Shown: positions 15,125-15,968 of the stretch, in pieces
Layout: every line of letters begins with the position of its first letter
Position numbering within the stretch: position 1 is the stretch's first letter
NCBI GenBank assembly: GCA_946633495.1
Contig: CAMPAX010000030.1
Span: 1 to 15,968 of the forward strand
Reading direction: 5' to 3'
From: an uncultured Lachnospiraceae bacterium
GTDB lineage: Bacteria; Bacillota; Clostridia; Lachnospirales; Lachnospiraceae
DNA: 15,968 nt
Program-made: the position numbers and the translations under genes
The notes under the pieces: model-generated
Database searches by the model: none
The model's input: only the letters and a program-made list of their open reading frames with translations
What the model was told of the DNA's origin: nothing

Positions 15125-15968
15125 ATGATTTCAAATCAGATTCTGCAGGATACCATCGAGGGGATCCGGACCATCACGAAAGTGGATCTCGTGGTTATGG
15201 ACGTGGAAGGGAGAATCCTTGCAAAGACCATTGACGGGCCGGTGGACGGATTCGAAGATGCGGTGGCAGGTTTCGCAGAGTCGCCGGCAGAGAGTCAGGC
15301 AATGCTGGGCAATCAGTTCTTCAAGGTAAAGGATGACAAGCAGCTGGAATATGTGATCATGGCGAAGGGAGAGAATGACAGTACCTTTATGGTCGGCAAG
15401 ATGGCTGCGTTTCATATCCAGAATCTGCTGGTAGCCTATAAGGAGCGGTTTGATAAGGATAACTTTATCAAGAATCTGCTGCTTGATAACCTGCTTCTTG
15501 TGGATATCTATAACCGCGCAAAGAAGCTGCACATCGATACCGATGTGAAACGCGTGGTATTTATCATTGAGACCAAGACCGAAAAAGACAACAACGCACT
15601 GGAGACAGTACGGAATCTTTTTGCTACGAAGACCAAGGATTTCATCACCGCAGTGGATGAGAAGAATATCATTCTCGTAAAGGAAGTGAAGCCCACGGAA
15701 ACCTTCGAAGAACTGTCCAGGATCGCAAAGACCATCGTGGATATGCTGAACACCGAGGCTATGTCAAGCGTGCACGTCGCATTTGGTACCACGGTCAATG
15801 AGATCAAGGAAGTATCCAGATCCTACAAGGAGGCAAAGATGGCTCTGGATGTAGGCAAGATCTTCTACAGCGACAAGAATATCATCGCATATAACAATCT
15901 CGGAATCGGCCGTCTGATCTATCAGCTGCCCATCCCGCTCTGCCGGATGTTCATCAAGGAGATCTTCG
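15125..15968 (+). CDS. CdaR/PucR-family transcriptional regulator, 3' end outside the window
   Basis: Partial: 281 complete codons with no stop before the window end. The start follows AAAGGAG (15111-15117) by 7 bases. The protein opens MISNQILQDTIEGI, then VDLVVMDVEGRILAKT and a strand-rich domain up to about 110, resembling the N-terminal sensing domain of sugar-diacid regulators. From about 115 (NFIKNLLLDNLLLVDIYNRA) to about 240 it matches the CdaR GGDEF-like domain: a strand RVVFIIET, a later strand with NIILVKE, and VAFGTTVNEIKEVSRSYKEA. The PucR-type helix-turn-helix expected at the C-terminus is not yet reached. Position behind the shared sugar transporter ATPase suggests carbon-uptake control, but the strong terminator between them argues for separate transcription. 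The family call is good; the regulated genes are unknown. Confidence 0.85.
   Translation, partial: MISNQILQDTIEGIRTITKVDLVVMDVEGRILAKTIDGPVDGFEDAVAGFAESPAESQAMLGNQFFKVKDDKQLEYVIMAKGENDSTFMVGKMAAFHIQNLLVAYKERFDKDNFIKNLLLDNLLLVDIYNRAKKLHIDTDVKRVVFIIETKTEKDNNALETVRNLFATKTKDFITAVDEKNIILVKEVKPTETFEELSRIAKTIVDMLNTEAMSSVHVAFGTTVNEIKEVSRSYKEAKMALDVGKIFYSDKNIIAYNNLGIGRLIYQLPIPLCRMFIKEIF

Noticed and set aside
1..15968. CRISPR array, tRNA, rRNA or mobile element
   Set aside because: No regular repeat-spacer pattern, no tRNA-like cloverleaf recognised, no transposase or integrase motif in any credible gene, and no terminal inverted repeats framing a block of genes.

Overview
The window looks like a chromosomal segment of a Gram-positive Clostridia, most likely a Lachnospiraceae member of moderate GC content. 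This rests on the gene families (DUF5717/DUF5716-type proteins, a GdpP phosphodiesterase beside rplI and dnaB, a stand-alone MsmK/UgpC ATPase followed by a CdaR/PucR-type regulator), on strong AGGAGG-type ribosome binding sites, and on extended -10 promoters. The assignment is from memory of family distribution, not from a search. I see no rRNA, tRNA, CRISPR array, insertion sequence or phage gene.

Layout. Bases 1-189 are non-coding and hold three strong hairpins. Bases 190-10439 carry six plus-strand genes: a 1319-aa cytoplasmic protein of beta domains and helical repeats; a 421-aa protein that reads as a divergent Hsp70/actin-fold protein with an Hsp70-like C-terminal beta domain; a 277-aa protein with a TPR-like segment; the membrane c-di-AMP phosphodiesterase GdpP; ribosomal protein L9; and the replicative helicase DnaB. 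Bases 10450-12481 hold two minus-strand genes, probably one operon: an SDR oxidoreductase resembling the EF-P 5-aminopentanone reductase YmfI, then a CARF plus PD-(D/E)XK protein of the DUF1887/Card1 type. A divergent promoter region (12482-12788) precedes a membrane-anchored LytR_C-domain protein, closed by a terminator near 13480. After a long regulatory gap come a highly codon-optimised sugar ABC transporter ATPase, a strong nested-hairpin terminator, a structured leader, and a CdaR/PucR-like regulator cut by the window end.

How the parts may work together. GdpP, L9 and DnaB are housekeeping genes in a common Firmicutes order. The three genes in front of them are the least understood part: a large scaffold-like protein, an Hsp70-like protein whose phosphate-binding loop is degenerate, and a TPR-like partner. 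I propose this as the best candidate for an undescribed system, perhaps a chaperone-like or cytoskeleton-like complex tied to envelope or c-di-AMP physiology. That function is inference. The second item of interest is the CARF nuclease-like gene, which has no CRISPR system in view and sits behind a probable translation-factor modification enzyme.
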